A stretch of 39,790 nt of DNA from an uncultured Oscillospiraceae bacterium (lineage in GTDB: Bacteria; Bacillota; Clostridia; Oscillospirales; Oscillospiraceae): assembly GCA_947627735.1 (NCBI GenBank), contig CANQXG010000021.1, positions 1 through 39,790 on the forward strand. The letters run 5' to 3'. A model generated the notes under the pieces. It did no database searches. It saw only the letters and a program-made list of their open reading frames with translations, and was not told where the DNA came from. How positions within the stretch are numbered: the stretch's first letter is position 1; each line of letters opens with the position of its first letter. A program made the position numbers and the translations under genes. Of the stretch, positions 16,261-23,607 are shown piece after piece.

Positions 16261-17321
16261 AAGTGACAGTAGAACATCTGACAAAGCATTTCGGACCCAC
16301 CGTGGCGGTGAACGACCTGTCCGTGACCTTCGGCAGCGGCGAGCTGTTCGCCCTGCTGGGGCCATCCGGCTGCGGGAAGACCACCATACTGAACATGCTC
16401 TCCGGCATCCTGCCGGTCACCGCCGGGACCATCCACTTCGACGACCGGGACGTGACCGCCCTGCCGCCGGAGAAGCGGAACATCGGCCTGGTGTTCCAGA
16501 ACTACGCCCTCTACCCCCATATGACGGTGCTGGAGAACATCTGCTTCCCCCTGGAGATCAAGCGGGTGCCCAAGGCCGAGCGCATCCGGCGGGCGAAGTC
16601 CCTGGCAGAGCTGGTGCGCATCCAGGACCTGCTGGACCGCAAGCCCAGCCAGCTGTCCGGCGGCCAGCAGCAGCGTGTGGCCATCGCCCGGGCGCTGGTG
16701 AAGGAACCGCAGCTGCTCCTGCTGGACGAGCCTCTTTCCAACCTGGACGCCAAGCTCCGGGTGGAGATGCGGGAGGAGATCCTGCGCATCCAGCGGGCGT
16801 CCCGGATCACCACCATCTTCGTCACCCACGACCAGGAGGAGGCCTCCTCCATCGCCGACGAGGTGATACTGCTGCGCTCCGGCGTGCTCCAGCAGATGGG
16901 TTCGCCCCGCAGCCTCTATGACCAGCCGGCCAACTTCTTCGCGGCGGATTTTCTGGGCGCGCCGCCCATCAACAAGCTCCGGGGCACCGTCCGGGACGGG
17001 GCGTTCTATTGGGAGGGCAGCGAAAGCCTCTGCTGGCGCCTTCCCCTGCGCCGGGAGGCGGCCGACGACACCCGTGCCATCCTGGCCATCCGGGCGGAGA
17101 GCGTGATCTACCCCGCCGAGGGCGACACCCTGCGGGCCAAGGTGCTGGAGCGGTACTCCATCAACAAGGACGAGCTGTCCGTGCTGGAGCTGGGCGGCCA
17201 GCGGATGCGGGGCTTCATCGGCGGCGAGTACGACCTGCCCCTGGGCGGGGAGATCGACATCGGTCTCCGGTCCAGAGGGGTGTTCCTGTTCGACGAGGCC
17301 ACAGGGGAGAGATTGGCATGA
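16257..17321 (+). CDS. ABC transporter ATPase, MalK/UgpC/MsmK type
   Basis: This 354-residue ATPase subunit of a CUT1-type importer works on the inner face of the membrane. The Walker A motif is GPSGCGKT at 35-42, the Q-loop glutamine is Q81, the signature is LSGGQ (133-137), Walker B is LLLLDEP with E158, and the switch histidine lies in FVTHDQEE. After about residue 235 a TOBE/OB regulatory domain follows, as in UgpC and MsmK. ATG 16257 shares bases with the preceding stop, and its own stop overlaps the next start. Such a dedicated ATPase argues that the operon makes a self-contained transporter. Confidence 0.94.
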   Translation: MKVTVEHLTKHFGPTVAVNDLSVTFGSGELFALLGPSGCGKTTILNMLSGILPVTAGTIHFDDRDVTALPPEKRNIGLVFQNYALYPHMTVLENICFPLEIKRVPKAERIRRAKSLAELVRIQDLLDRKPSQLSGGQQQRVAIARALVKEPQLLLLDEPLSNLDAKLRVEMREEILRIQRASRITTIFVTHDQEEASSIADEVILLRSGVLQQMGSPRSLYDQPANFFAADFLGAPPINKLRGTVRDGAFYWEGSESLCWRLPLRREAADDTRAILAIRAESVIYPAEGDTLRAKVLERYSINKDELSVLELGGQRMRGFIGGEYDLPLGGEIDIGLRSRGVFLFDEATGERLA

Positions 17322-18229
17322 GGCAGAAACGGTTCCACGCGGACCAGGAGAGGCTCACGGCCAAGACCTTCCTGGTACCCGCCCTGTTCCTGGCGCCCTT
17401 CCTCATCGGGCTTATCATCTTCACGGTCTACCCCTTCATCAACGTGCTGCTGATCTCCTTCAAGGAGGACTACCGTCTGGCCAACCAGACCTTCTCCGGC
17501 ATAGGGTTCAAAAACTACGCCGACGTGATCGCGGACCCCTATTTCCGCAGCGGTCTGCGCAACACCAGCCTGTATGTGGTGTTCGTGGTGCCCATCGCCA
17601 CGGTCCTGTCCCTGTTCATCGCCACGCTGCTGAACAGCCAGGTGAAGCTGAAGGGGTTTTTCCAGACCTGCTATTTCCTGCCCATGGTCACCTCCATCAC
17701 CGCCATCGGCCTGGTGTGGAAATGGCTGTTCAACTTCGACTACGGCCTGATAAACTACCTATTGTCCCTGTTCGGCGCAAAGGCCATCAACTGGCTGAAC
17801 AACCCGGTGTATAACCTGCCGGCGCTTATCATATACGGCATCTGGAGCATGATCCCCTTCACCACGATCCTGCTGCTGGCGGGGCTGCAGAACGTGGACC
17901 CCCAGTACATGACCGCCGCCCGGGTGGACGGCGCGTCCACGGCGCGGATCTTCTTCCGCATCACCCTGCCCCTGCTGGCCCCCACCGTGGGCCTGACGCT
18001 GATCGTCAACATGATCTCCGCGTCCAAGGTGTTCTCCGAGCTGTTCCCGCTTTTCAACGGCAACCCCGGCGCGGCCTATTCCCTATACACGGTGGTGTAC
18101 TACCTGTACGACCAGTTCTTTGTGAAGTGGCGGCTGGACCGGGCCGCGGCCAGCGCGGTCATCCTGTTTTTGATCGTGCTGGTGCTGACCATGATCCAGC
18201 TCTTCATTCAGCGCAAATGGGAGAAATGA
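17318..18229 (+). CDS. ABC transporter permease, MalF/UgpA type
   Basis: This 303-residue integral membrane subunit has six predicted spans and the EAA-loop signature ARVDGAS-(9 residues)-LPLLAPT that docks to the ATPase. ATG 17318 overlaps the ATPase stop codon (ATGA). This is preferred over a longer upstream frame that would run inside the ATPase gene. The N-terminus is short (QKRFHADQERL before the first span), unlike the long N-terminal region of E. coli MalF. It pairs with the next gene's product to form the channel. Confidence 0.92.
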   Translation: MRQKRFHADQERLTAKTFLVPALFLAPFLIGLIIFTVYPFINVLLISFKEDYRLANQTFSGIGFKNYADVIADPYFRSGLRNTSLYVVFVVPIATVLSLFIATLLNSQVKLKGFFQTCYFLPMVTSITAIGLVWKWLFNFDYGLINYLLSLFGAKAINWLNNPVYNLPALIIYGIWSMIPFTTILLLAGLQNVDPQYMTAARVDGASTARIFFRITLPLLAPTVGLTLIVNMISASKVFSELFPLFNGNPGAAYSLYTVVYYLYDQFFVKWRLDRAAASAVILFLIVLVLTMIQLFIQRKWEK

Positions 18230-18232
18230 GCT

Positions 18233-19051
18233 ATGAATAAAGGAAAAAAGGCCCTGGTCTACCTCATCCTGGCCCTGGGCGCGTTCATCATGGTGTTCCC
18301 CTTTATCTGGATGATCCTCTCCTCGCTGAAGACGGCGTCCGAGGTCAACACCACGCCCCCCACCTTCTTCCCCAAGTCCCCCACCTGGGACAACTACCGC
18401 TATGCGCTGGAAAAGGCGCCCTTCCTCATCTACTTCCGCAACTCCGTGATCGTGACGGTGGCCTGCGTGGCGTGCACCCAGTTCACCACCATCCTGGCGG
18501 CCTTCGCCTTCTCCCGGCTGAAGTTCCCGGGGAGGGATCTGCTGTTCTCCCTGCTGCTGAGCATGATGATGATCCCCTTCGAGATGCTCATCATCGCCAA
18601 CTACCAGACCATGGTGAAGTGGGACCTGCTGGACACACTGATCGCGCTTATCATACCCTTCACATCCAGCATCTTCTACACATACATCCTGCGGAATTTC
18701 TTCCTGTCCATCCCGGACAGCTTCTACTACTCCGCCCGGGTGGACGGGGCCTCCAACTGGCAGTATCTGTGGAAGATCATGGTGCCCATGGCCAAGCCCT
18801 CTCTGGTGACCATCGGCCTGCTCAACGCCATCACCTGCTGGAACTCCTTCCTATGGACCGTACTGGTCACCAACGACACCAACGTGCGCACCCTCCCCTT
18901 CGGCCTGTACGCCTTCATGTCCTCCAGCGGCATCCGCTATGAGCGGCTGATGGCGGCGGCCACCATCGTGGTCATCCCCATGATCGTCCTGTTCATCTTC
19001 TTCCGCAAACACATCGTCACCGGCGTGTCCCGGGGCGGTCTGAAGGGATAA
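18233..19051 (+). CDS. ABC transporter permease, MalG/UgpE type
   Basis: This is the second membrane subunit, 272 residues and six predicted spans, with the EAA loop ARVDGASNWQYLWKIMVPMAKP near residues 166-187. It starts three bases after the previous stop. FIWMILSSLKTASEV in the first periplasmic region is typical of the CUT1 MalG family. It forms a heterodimer with the product of the preceding gene. Confidence 0.92.
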   Translation: MNKGKKALVYLILALGAFIMVFPFIWMILSSLKTASEVNTTPPTFFPKSPTWDNYRYALEKAPFLIYFRNSVIVTVACVACTQFTTILAAFAFSRLKFPGRDLLFSLLLSMMMIPFEMLIIANYQTMVKWDLLDTLIALIIPFTSSIFYTYILRNFFLSIPDSFYYSARVDGASNWQYLWKIMVPMAKPSLVTIGLLNAITCWNSFLWTVLVTNDTNVRTLPFGLYAFMSSSGIRYERLMAAATIVVIPMIVLFIFFRKHIVTGVSRGGLKG

Positions 19052-19062
19052 GGAGGCGCGCC

Positions 19063-20529
19063 GTGTCCGAGATCAGACTGGATATCCTGGCCCACGCCGA
19101 CTTCTCCGGCCAGCTGCGGCAGACGAAGCGCTGCCCCGGCATGGCCGCCTTCGGCGCCGAGATCGAGGCCATCCGCCGGGAAAACCCCGACGGCACCCTG
19201 CTGCTGGACGCGGGGGACGAGTTCTCCGCCAACTTCTGGGGCGGGCTGCCCATGGTGGAGGCCCTGAACGTGTGGCACACCGACGCCATGACCCTGGGCA
19301 ACCACGAGTTCGACCGGGGCGACGCCATATTGGAGAGCTGTATCGCCGCAGCGAAGTACCCGGTGCTGTGCGCCAACATCTTCCGCCGGGACACCGGCGC
19401 GCCCGTGCCGGGCACCCGCCCCTGGGTGATCCTGGAGCGGCAGGGCGTGCGCATCGGCGTGCTGGGCCTCACCACCGAGTACACCCCCTATATGGTCACC
19501 GCCTCCGCCTTCGCCCCCTATGAGGCCCGCTCCTGCGCCCAGGCCGCCCGGGAGGCCATCCCCCAGATGCGCCTGGCCGGCGCCCAGATCATCGTCGCTC
19601 TGTGCCACATCCCCTTCTATGTGGAGGAGGACGGGACCATCTCCGGGGAGCTGGCGGACCTGCTGCGGGACATGCCCCCGGTGGACGTGTGCATCGGCGG
19701 ACACATCCCCGGCGACTACGCGGGGATGTGGGGGGACACGGCGGTGCTGAAAGGCGGCTTTTCCGGCAACAGCCTGTGCCACGCGGTCCTGTATTGGGAC
19801 ACGGACCGGCAGCGCGTCGTCCGGCGGCAGGCCCGGGTGGTCCAGACGGACCGGAGCCGGACCCCCGACCCGGTGTGCGCCGCCTATGCCGCCCGGGTCA
19901 CCGGCCCCTTTGAGGCGCTGTTCAGCACCCCCCTGGCCACCGCCGACGAGCTGTGGGAGATGCACCTTGCCTGCGAAACCAAGCTGGGCAACTTCCTGGC
20001 CCAGTGCGTGGAGGAGGCGGCGGGGACCCAGATCGCCTATATGAACGCCACCAGCTCCGGCGGTCGGATACTGCCCGGGCCGGTGACCGCCGAGGACATC
20101 ATGCAGGTGATGGGCTTCAACGACCCCCTCCTGTGCGCCGAGATCACAGGCGCACAGTTGTGGCGGCTGCTGGAGCTGGTCTATGAGCCGGCGCGGTTCG
20201 GCAACAACGCCGCGCTCATCTACTCCGGCATCGTGGTCCACGCCGACCACACCCGCCCCGCCGGGGAGAAGATCCGCTCCGTCACCCTCCGGGACGGCAC
20301 GCCCATCGAGCCGGAGCGGGTCTACACCGTGGCCACCTCCGAGTACATGGCCTCCGGCGGCAACGACACCGGCCTGGTGGCGGACAGCCTGCAGTGGCAT
20401 CAGGTGGGCACGCGGATGTACGACGCCATCTTCGCGTACCTGAAGCGCCACGGCGGAAAGATGTACGTTTCCCCGGAGCAGCGCCTGTACGAGATCGGCA
20501 CCCCGGAAAACAACAACGCCCCCTTCTGA
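19063..20529 (+). CDS. 5'-nucleotidase/metallophosphatase family protein with incomplete metal site
   Basis: This 488-residue protein has the UshA/CpdB architecture: an N-terminal calcineurin-like metallophosphatase domain (about 1-260) and a C-terminal 5'-nucleotidase domain (about 285-470, with NATSSGGR and ASGGND). GTG 19063 follows AGGAGG. There is no signal peptide, unlike periplasmic UshA. Metal-site-2 residues are present: D52 (DAGD), N80 (GNHE), H182 and H214. Two site-1 histidines are missing: DxH reads D13-F-S15 and GHxH reads GHIP (P216). Family membership is clear, but catalysis may be altered or lost. As the last gene of the operon it would process a nucleotide or related phosphate ester. 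Confidence 0.87.
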   Translation: MSEIRLDILAHADFSGQLRQTKRCPGMAAFGAEIEAIRRENPDGTLLLDAGDEFSANFWGGLPMVEALNVWHTDAMTLGNHEFDRGDAILESCIAAAKYPVLCANIFRRDTGAPVPGTRPWVILERQGVRIGVLGLTTEYTPYMVTASAFAPYEARSCAQAAREAIPQMRLAGAQIIVALCHIPFYVEEDGTISGELADLLRDMPPVDVCIGGHIPGDYAGMWGDTAVLKGGFSGNSLCHAVLYWDTDRQRVVRRQARVVQTDRSRTPDPVCAAYAARVTGPFEALFSTPLATADELWEMHLACETKLGNFLAQCVEEAAGTQIAYMNATSSGGRILPGPVTAEDIMQVMGFNDPLLCAEITGAQLWRLLELVYEPARFGNNAALIYSGIVVHADHTRPAGEKIRSVTLRDGTPIEPERVYTVATSEYMASGGNDTGLVADSLQWHQVGTRMYDAIFAYLKRHGGKMYVSPEQRLYEIGTPENNNAPF

Positions 20530-20549
20530 CGGGGCGCACATATCGACAA

Positions 20550-20579
20550 AAAGCCGGAGGCGGGAATGCCTCCGGCTTT
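20550..20579. terminator. Bidirectional terminator between converging operons
   Basis: AAAGCCGGAGGC (20550-20561) and GCCTCCGGCTTT (20568-20579) form a perfect 12-bp stem. On the minus strand it ends in five T, so it is the better terminator for the XRE gene. On the plus strand it lies 20 bases after the nucleotidase stop. Confidence 0.85.
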
Positions 20580-20658
20580 GAAAATGCTGGATATAATGGA
20601 ATACCGAATAAGCGACATGACAGAGCTGTCATCGCCGGTATCCATCGGCCTATCCCCC

Positions 20659-20970
20659 TCATTTTTTGAACTTGACGCCCATGGTGGTGTCTGGATTCAT
20701 ATCGAACGTCAGCTCCATCTTCATTTTGAGGCCGCCTGCCAGCTTGAGAAGCAGATCAGCCGTGGGTTCCTCCTTCCCCATCTCGATCATCTCAAGCTCA
20801 CTGGCCGGGATGCCGATTTTCTCGGCCAGCTGCTCACGAGTGAGTCCGGCCAGTTCCCTGGCTCCGGCGATAGCGGGGCCAACCCCGTCGCCTTTTCCCC
20901 CCACTTCCGTTTCACTTTTGAACAGGTGGGAGCCTTTCTTGTCTTTCATTCGCACTTCAATGCCGGTCAT
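20659..20970 (-). CDS. Small XRE-family helix-turn-helix regulator, antitoxin-like
   Basis: This 103-residue DNA-binding protein has a classical HTH_3 domain at about residues 33-90 (ARELAGLTREQLAEKIGIPASELEMIEMGKEEP). It has a basic N-terminal arm and the short tail MNPDTTMGVKFKK. AAAGGA at 20980-20985 (minus strand) sets the ATG at 20970. Proteins of this size are often HigA-type antitoxins or orphan regulators. Just upstream, 21 codons ending in LEDYIKKKG precede it with a stop codon behind them, so a partner toxin gene may have been lost. No toxin is visible now. Confidence 0.8.
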   Translation of the reverse strand: MTGIEVRMKDKKGSHLFKSETEVGGKGDGVGPAIAGARELAGLTREQLAEKIGIPASELEMIEMGKEEPTADLLLKLAGGLKMKMELTFDMNPDTTMGVKFKK

Positions 20971-20976
20971 CCGTTT

Positions 20977-21042
20977 TCATCCTTTCTTTTTGATATAGTC
21001 CTCCAAATCGACCATCCTGGAGGATACTGAAAGGATATACTG
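20977..21042 (-). pseudogene. Vestigial C-terminal peptide upstream of the XRE gene
   Basis: The 21 codons reading QYILSVSSRMVDLEDYIKKKG and stop lie immediately upstream of the XRE gene. They are preceded in frame by TGA at 21043-21045. The internal ATG (21013-21015) would give only a 12-residue peptide, whose stop codon lies 6 bases before the XRE start. The composition is protein-like. It could be the tail of a deleted toxin gene or a short coupled leader peptide; I cannot tell which. Confidence 0.35.
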
Positions 21043-21342
21043 TCAGCTGTCCCAAAAACCGGCCTGCCGCGGTGTTATTCCTTCAAATCCGAAGTGCCTG
21101 CAGTATCCGGCCAGCCCGAAACCGACTGTCCAAATACTGCAGGCACTTATCCCTCTGGGTCCCCCGCGCGGCACGCCTGCCATTTCAATGTTCGCGCGCA
21201 GTCACGCGTCAATTCGGAGCGAAGCGGAGAATTGGTTTAGGCGGGATTCACTCCCGCCGTTAAGAACTGAATCAGTGCGAGGCCCGCTCCGCCGGGCCGA
21301 AGCCCAAACGAAAGGACACGTCTTACGACGTGTCCTTTCGTT
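21043..21342. repeat. Palindrome-rich non-coding stretch downstream of ssrA
   Basis: No gene is seen. It contains a perfect 15-bp inverted repeat (21092-21106 and 21134-21148, arms AAGTGCCTGCAGTAT / ATACTGCAGGCACTT, 27-base spacer) and a CAATTC/GAATTG hairpin around 21209-21234. It also holds GGCGGGA/TCCCGCC (21240-21258), GGCCCG/CGGGCC (21283-21300) and the ssrA terminator arm. The density of palindromes suggests a dispersed intergenic repeat family or the scar of an inserted element next to the tmRNA gene. Confidence 0.6.
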
Positions 21343-21345
21343 TGG
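21304..21345 (-). terminator. Long hairpin at the 3' end of ssrA
   Basis: There is a perfect 19-bp inverted repeat (21304-21322 with 21327-21345, loop of 4). Its ssrA-proximal arm includes the encoded CCA end of tmRNA. It is U-rich but lacks a clean terminal T-run. It probably serves as terminator and processing signal for tmRNA. Confidence 0.7.
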
Positions 21346-21704
21346 TGGAGCTGAGGGGAATCGAACCCCTGTCCGAAAGCACTTCAGCGGAACCTTCTCC
21401 GGGCGCAGGCGGTTATTTTGCGCCTACGCGCTCTTCCCCTTCCCGGCGCAAGCCGTCACGCGATACAGGTCAGGTAGCTTCATTATGCATGGTGCGCTCA
21501 AAGCTTTGCGCACGCACGGACGCTGCTGATCGACGCCCAGGCCCCGGGCCGCAGCGCTCCCGGGCTGGACGGGCCTGCCTTAAGCGGCGGCCAGAACGTA
21601 GTTGTCGTTCTCAGTTAATTTGAAAGGTTCCCGGTTTTATGGATGTCCGGGGCATCCGCCCGCTTATTCCGCCCCCACGCCCCCGTCGAAACCATTGCAG
21701 CCCC
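21343..21704 (-). ncRNA. ssrA: Transfer-messenger RNA (tmRNA)
   Basis: This one-piece tmRNA of about 362 nt rescues stalled ribosomes with SmpB. The 5' end GGGGCUGCAAUGGUUUCGAC carries the conserved GGUUUCGAC. The 3' end has the T-arm GGGGUUCGAUUCCCC and encoded CCA. The ends pair as an acceptor stem (GGGGCUG with CAGCUCC, one G-U). The tag frame ends AAC GAC AAC UAC GUU CUG GCC GCC GCU UAA (stop at 21580-21582). It gives ...NDNYVLAAA, one alanine longer than the common ...ALAA ending. The resume codon is not a clear GCN; GAG (21610-21612) is the best candidate. smpB lies 0.7 kb upstream on the same strand. Confidence 0.95.
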
Positions 21705-21889
21705 TCGTCGGAGTGCGCTCCGTAGGCCGGGATACGGCGCCAGCGCCATATCCCGGATACTCCGCGACTCCTCCTCTCCCCTCGCGAACAGCTTTGCTTG
21801 GTTCGCTCGGGGGACCCTTGCCGGGCCGGAAGCGTCGATTTGTTCCTCGGAGCGTATTGTGAGAACGAACTATATTGTTTATGCTGTAA
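21705..21889. repeat. Palindromes in the ssrA 5' leader region
   Basis: These 185 bases lie between the cyclophilin stop and mature tmRNA. A near-perfect palindrome spans 21727-21756 (CCGGGATA...TATCCCGG with GGCGC/GCGCC inside). A second hairpin spans about 21776-21813 (CGCGAAC/GTTCGC arms flanked by CCCC/GGGG). I found no good sigma-A promoter close to the tmRNA 5' end on the minus strand. Confidence 0.55.
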
Positions 21890-22408
21890 TTATGCCTTCT
21901 TCGGCGGAGGATAATCCTGGCCGAAGGTCTCCACGGTGACCTTGTGCATGATCTGGGGGGTCAGGGGCTTGTCGCCCCAGCCGGTCTTGGTGGCGGCGAT
22001 CTTATCCACCACATCCATGCCCTCCAGCACCTGGCCGAAGGCGGCGTACTGCCCGTCCAGATGGGGCGCGTCCTCGTGCATGATGAAAAACTGGCTGCCG
22101 GCGGAGTCCGGGTCCATGGCCCGGGCCATGCTCAGCACGCCGCGGGTGTGGCGCAGGTCGTTGATGTAGCCGTTGGCGGTGAACTCGCCGGGGATGGAGT
22201 AGCCAGGTCCGCCGGTGCCGTTGCCCTGGGGGCAGCCGCCCTGGATCATGAACCCGGGGATGACCCGGTGGAAGATCAGGCCGTTATAGAAGCCCTTCTG
22301 CACCAGGGAGATGAAGTTGTTCACCGTATTGGGCGCGATCTCGGGATACAGCTCCGCCTTGATGACGCCGCCGTCATGCATCCGGATGGTCACGATGGGA
22401 TTTTTCAT
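21890..22408 (-). CDS. ppiB: Cyclophilin-type peptidyl-prolyl cis-trans isomerase
   Basis: This 172-residue cytoplasmic PPIase catalyses proline isomerisation during protein folding. It has the cyclophilin core: [31 protein letters not shown] (about 48-78) with the catalytic Arg in FHRV. It also has [46 protein letters not shown]. No signal peptide is present. Its ATG shares bases with the stop of smpB (ATGA), so the two are translated together. The link between ribosome rescue and a folding enzyme is positional only. Confidence 0.93.
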   Translation of the reverse strand: MKNPIVTIRMHDGGVIKAELYPEIAPNTVNNFISLVQKGFYNGLIFHRVIPGFMIQGGCPQGNGTGGPGYSIPGEFTANGYINDLRHTRGVLSMARAMDPDSAGSQFFIMHEDAPHLDGQYAAFGQVLEGMDVVDKIAATKTGWGDKPLTPQIMHKVTVETFGQDYPPPKKA

Positions 22409-22875
22409 GCGTTAGCCTCCTTGAATTTCCGATCCATCTCGCGGCGGGCGCTTTTCTCCGCCGCGTCAGAGCGCTTGTCGTAGAGCTTTTTGCCCTTGCA
22501 CAGGCCCAGCTCCACCTTCACCAGGCTGTCCTTGAAGTACAGGCTCAGGGGCACCAGGGCCAGGCCCTCCTGCTGCACCTTTGCGCCGAGGCGGACGATC
22601 TCCCGCCGGTGCATCAGCAGCCGCCGGTCCCGGTCCGGGTCGGCGTTGAAGTAGCTGCCCTGCTTGTAGGGGCTGATGTGCATCCCCTTTACCCACAGCT
22701 CGCCGTCCTTCACCCGGGCGTAGCAGTCCTTCAGATTCAAGGTCCCCGCCCGGATGGATTTTACCTCCGTGCCGGTCAGCTCGATGCCCGCCTCATAGCG
22801 GTCCAGGATGAAGTAATCATGCCGGGCCTTGCGGTTGTCCGCGATGGTCTTTGTGCCCTTTCCCTTCACCGCCAT
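22405..22875 (-). CDS. smpB: SsrA-binding protein SmpB
   Basis: This 156-residue partner of tmRNA carries it into the empty A site of stalled ribosomes. Family features are [34 protein letters not shown] at the N-terminus, [23 protein letters not shown] in the middle, and [26 protein letters not shown] at the basic tail. ATG 22875 is preferred to GTG 22884 because GGAGG lies 8-9 bases before it. A strong promoter precedes it. Gene order smpB - ppiB - ssrA on one strand suggests coordinated expression. Confidence 0.95.
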   Translation of the reverse strand: MAVKGKGTKTIADNRKARHDYFILDRYEAGIELTGTEVKSIRAGTLNLKDCYARVKDGELWVKGMHISPYKQGSYFNADPDRDRRLLMHRREIVRLGAKVQQEGLALVPLSLYFKDSLVKVELGLCKGKKLYDKRSDAAEKSARREMDRKFKEANA

Positions 22876-22914
22876 GGCGGTCACCTCCTCCCGGGGCGCG
22901 GTGCCAGCGGTGTT

Positions 22915-22943
22915 ATTATAACGTATCCCGGCCGTTTTGGCAA
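22915..22943 (-). promoter_or_regulatory. Promoter of smpB
   Basis: On the minus strand TTGCCA (22938-22943) and TATAAT (22915-22920) are 17 bases apart, close to the sigma-A consensus. The transcript would start near 22908. Confidence 0.82.
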
Positions 22944-22971
22944 ACGGTTCGGGCCAGTGTTTGAAAAAAGT

Positions 22972-23433
22972 TTACACTCCCCCGCCGAACCAGCCCCGCA
23001 GCTGGGCCAGGGCGCTGTCCCGCAGCAGACACATCCCCTGCTCCCGGGCGTGCTCCTCCCAGCCGGGCGCCAGGGTCCGGGGCGCGCCGTACTCATACAG
23101 CGCCGGCCCCGCCGCCTCCGGCGCCAGCGCCAGCATATACCCCCGGCCCACATCGTACAAAGACCCGTCCCCAGGCCCGCCGGCCAGGGCCGCGCCCAGC
23201 AGCTCCTCCAGGTCCGCAAAATAAAATCCCAGGCGCCGTCCGTGGCCGGGCCGGGCGATCACCAGGGTGTCCTCCCCGGCGGCGAAGCACTCCGCCTCCG
23301 TCTCCGCCCAGGGGGCCAGCCCCCTGTCGGCCAGGGCCTGACGCACCAGCGAGAGCATCTGCTCGCCGGTGGGCGCCTGCTCCCGGGTGATCCATATGGA
23401 CACCGCCGTGTCCGTGGCCTGTACCGTTTTCAT
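22972..23433 (-). CDS. Hypothetical protein, unrecognised
   Basis: I do not recognise a family for this 153-residue protein. ATG 23433 is chosen over an in-frame start at 23454 because GGGAGG lies about 9 bases upstream. It opens MKTVQATDTAVSIWITREQAPTGEQMLSLVRQAL, has an acidic middle with ARPGHGRRLGFYFADLEELLGAAL, and ends in RGWFGGGV. There are no membrane spans or signal peptide. The alternating acidic and hydrophobic pattern recalls small adaptor proteins such as MecA, but no motif proves this. Codon usage matches neighbouring housekeeping genes, so it is likely a real gene, divergent from the NUDIX hydrolase. Confidence 0.65.
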   Translation of the reverse strand: MKTVQATDTAVSIWITREQAPTGEQMLSLVRQALADRGLAPWAETEAECFAAGEDTLVIARPGHGRRLGFYFADLEELLGAALAGGPGDGSLYDVGRGYMLALAPEAAGPALYEYGAPRTLAPGWEEHAREQGMCLLRDSALAQLRGWFGGGV

Positions 23434-23532
23434 TATGTATGCCCTCCCGCGCACAAAAGTACCTCATGGTGATTATAATGCAAAGAAAGGGTCGAAGCAT
23501 AGAATAAAAATGTGGTAATTTTCCCAAAGACG

Positions 23533-23541
23533 TGGTATACT
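23533..23541 (+). promoter_or_regulatory. Extended -10 promoter of the NUDIX gene
   Basis: TGG-TATACT (extended -10, TATACT at 23536-23541) lies 67 bases before the TTG start. A -35 box is poor, which is normal for extended -10 promoters. The murA promoter shares the TGTGGTA core. Confidence 0.6.
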
Positions 23542-23607
23542 GGGTGAAGATACTGAATTATGTAACCCGTTTTCGCGGGGACACACAGAATAAAGGGGGC
23601 ATATGGG

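Noticed and set aside
21304-21345. Perfect 19-bp inverted repeat as an insertion-sequence end
   Set aside because: It directly abuts the tmRNA 3' end, no transposase is nearby, and a terminator/processing hairpin explains it.
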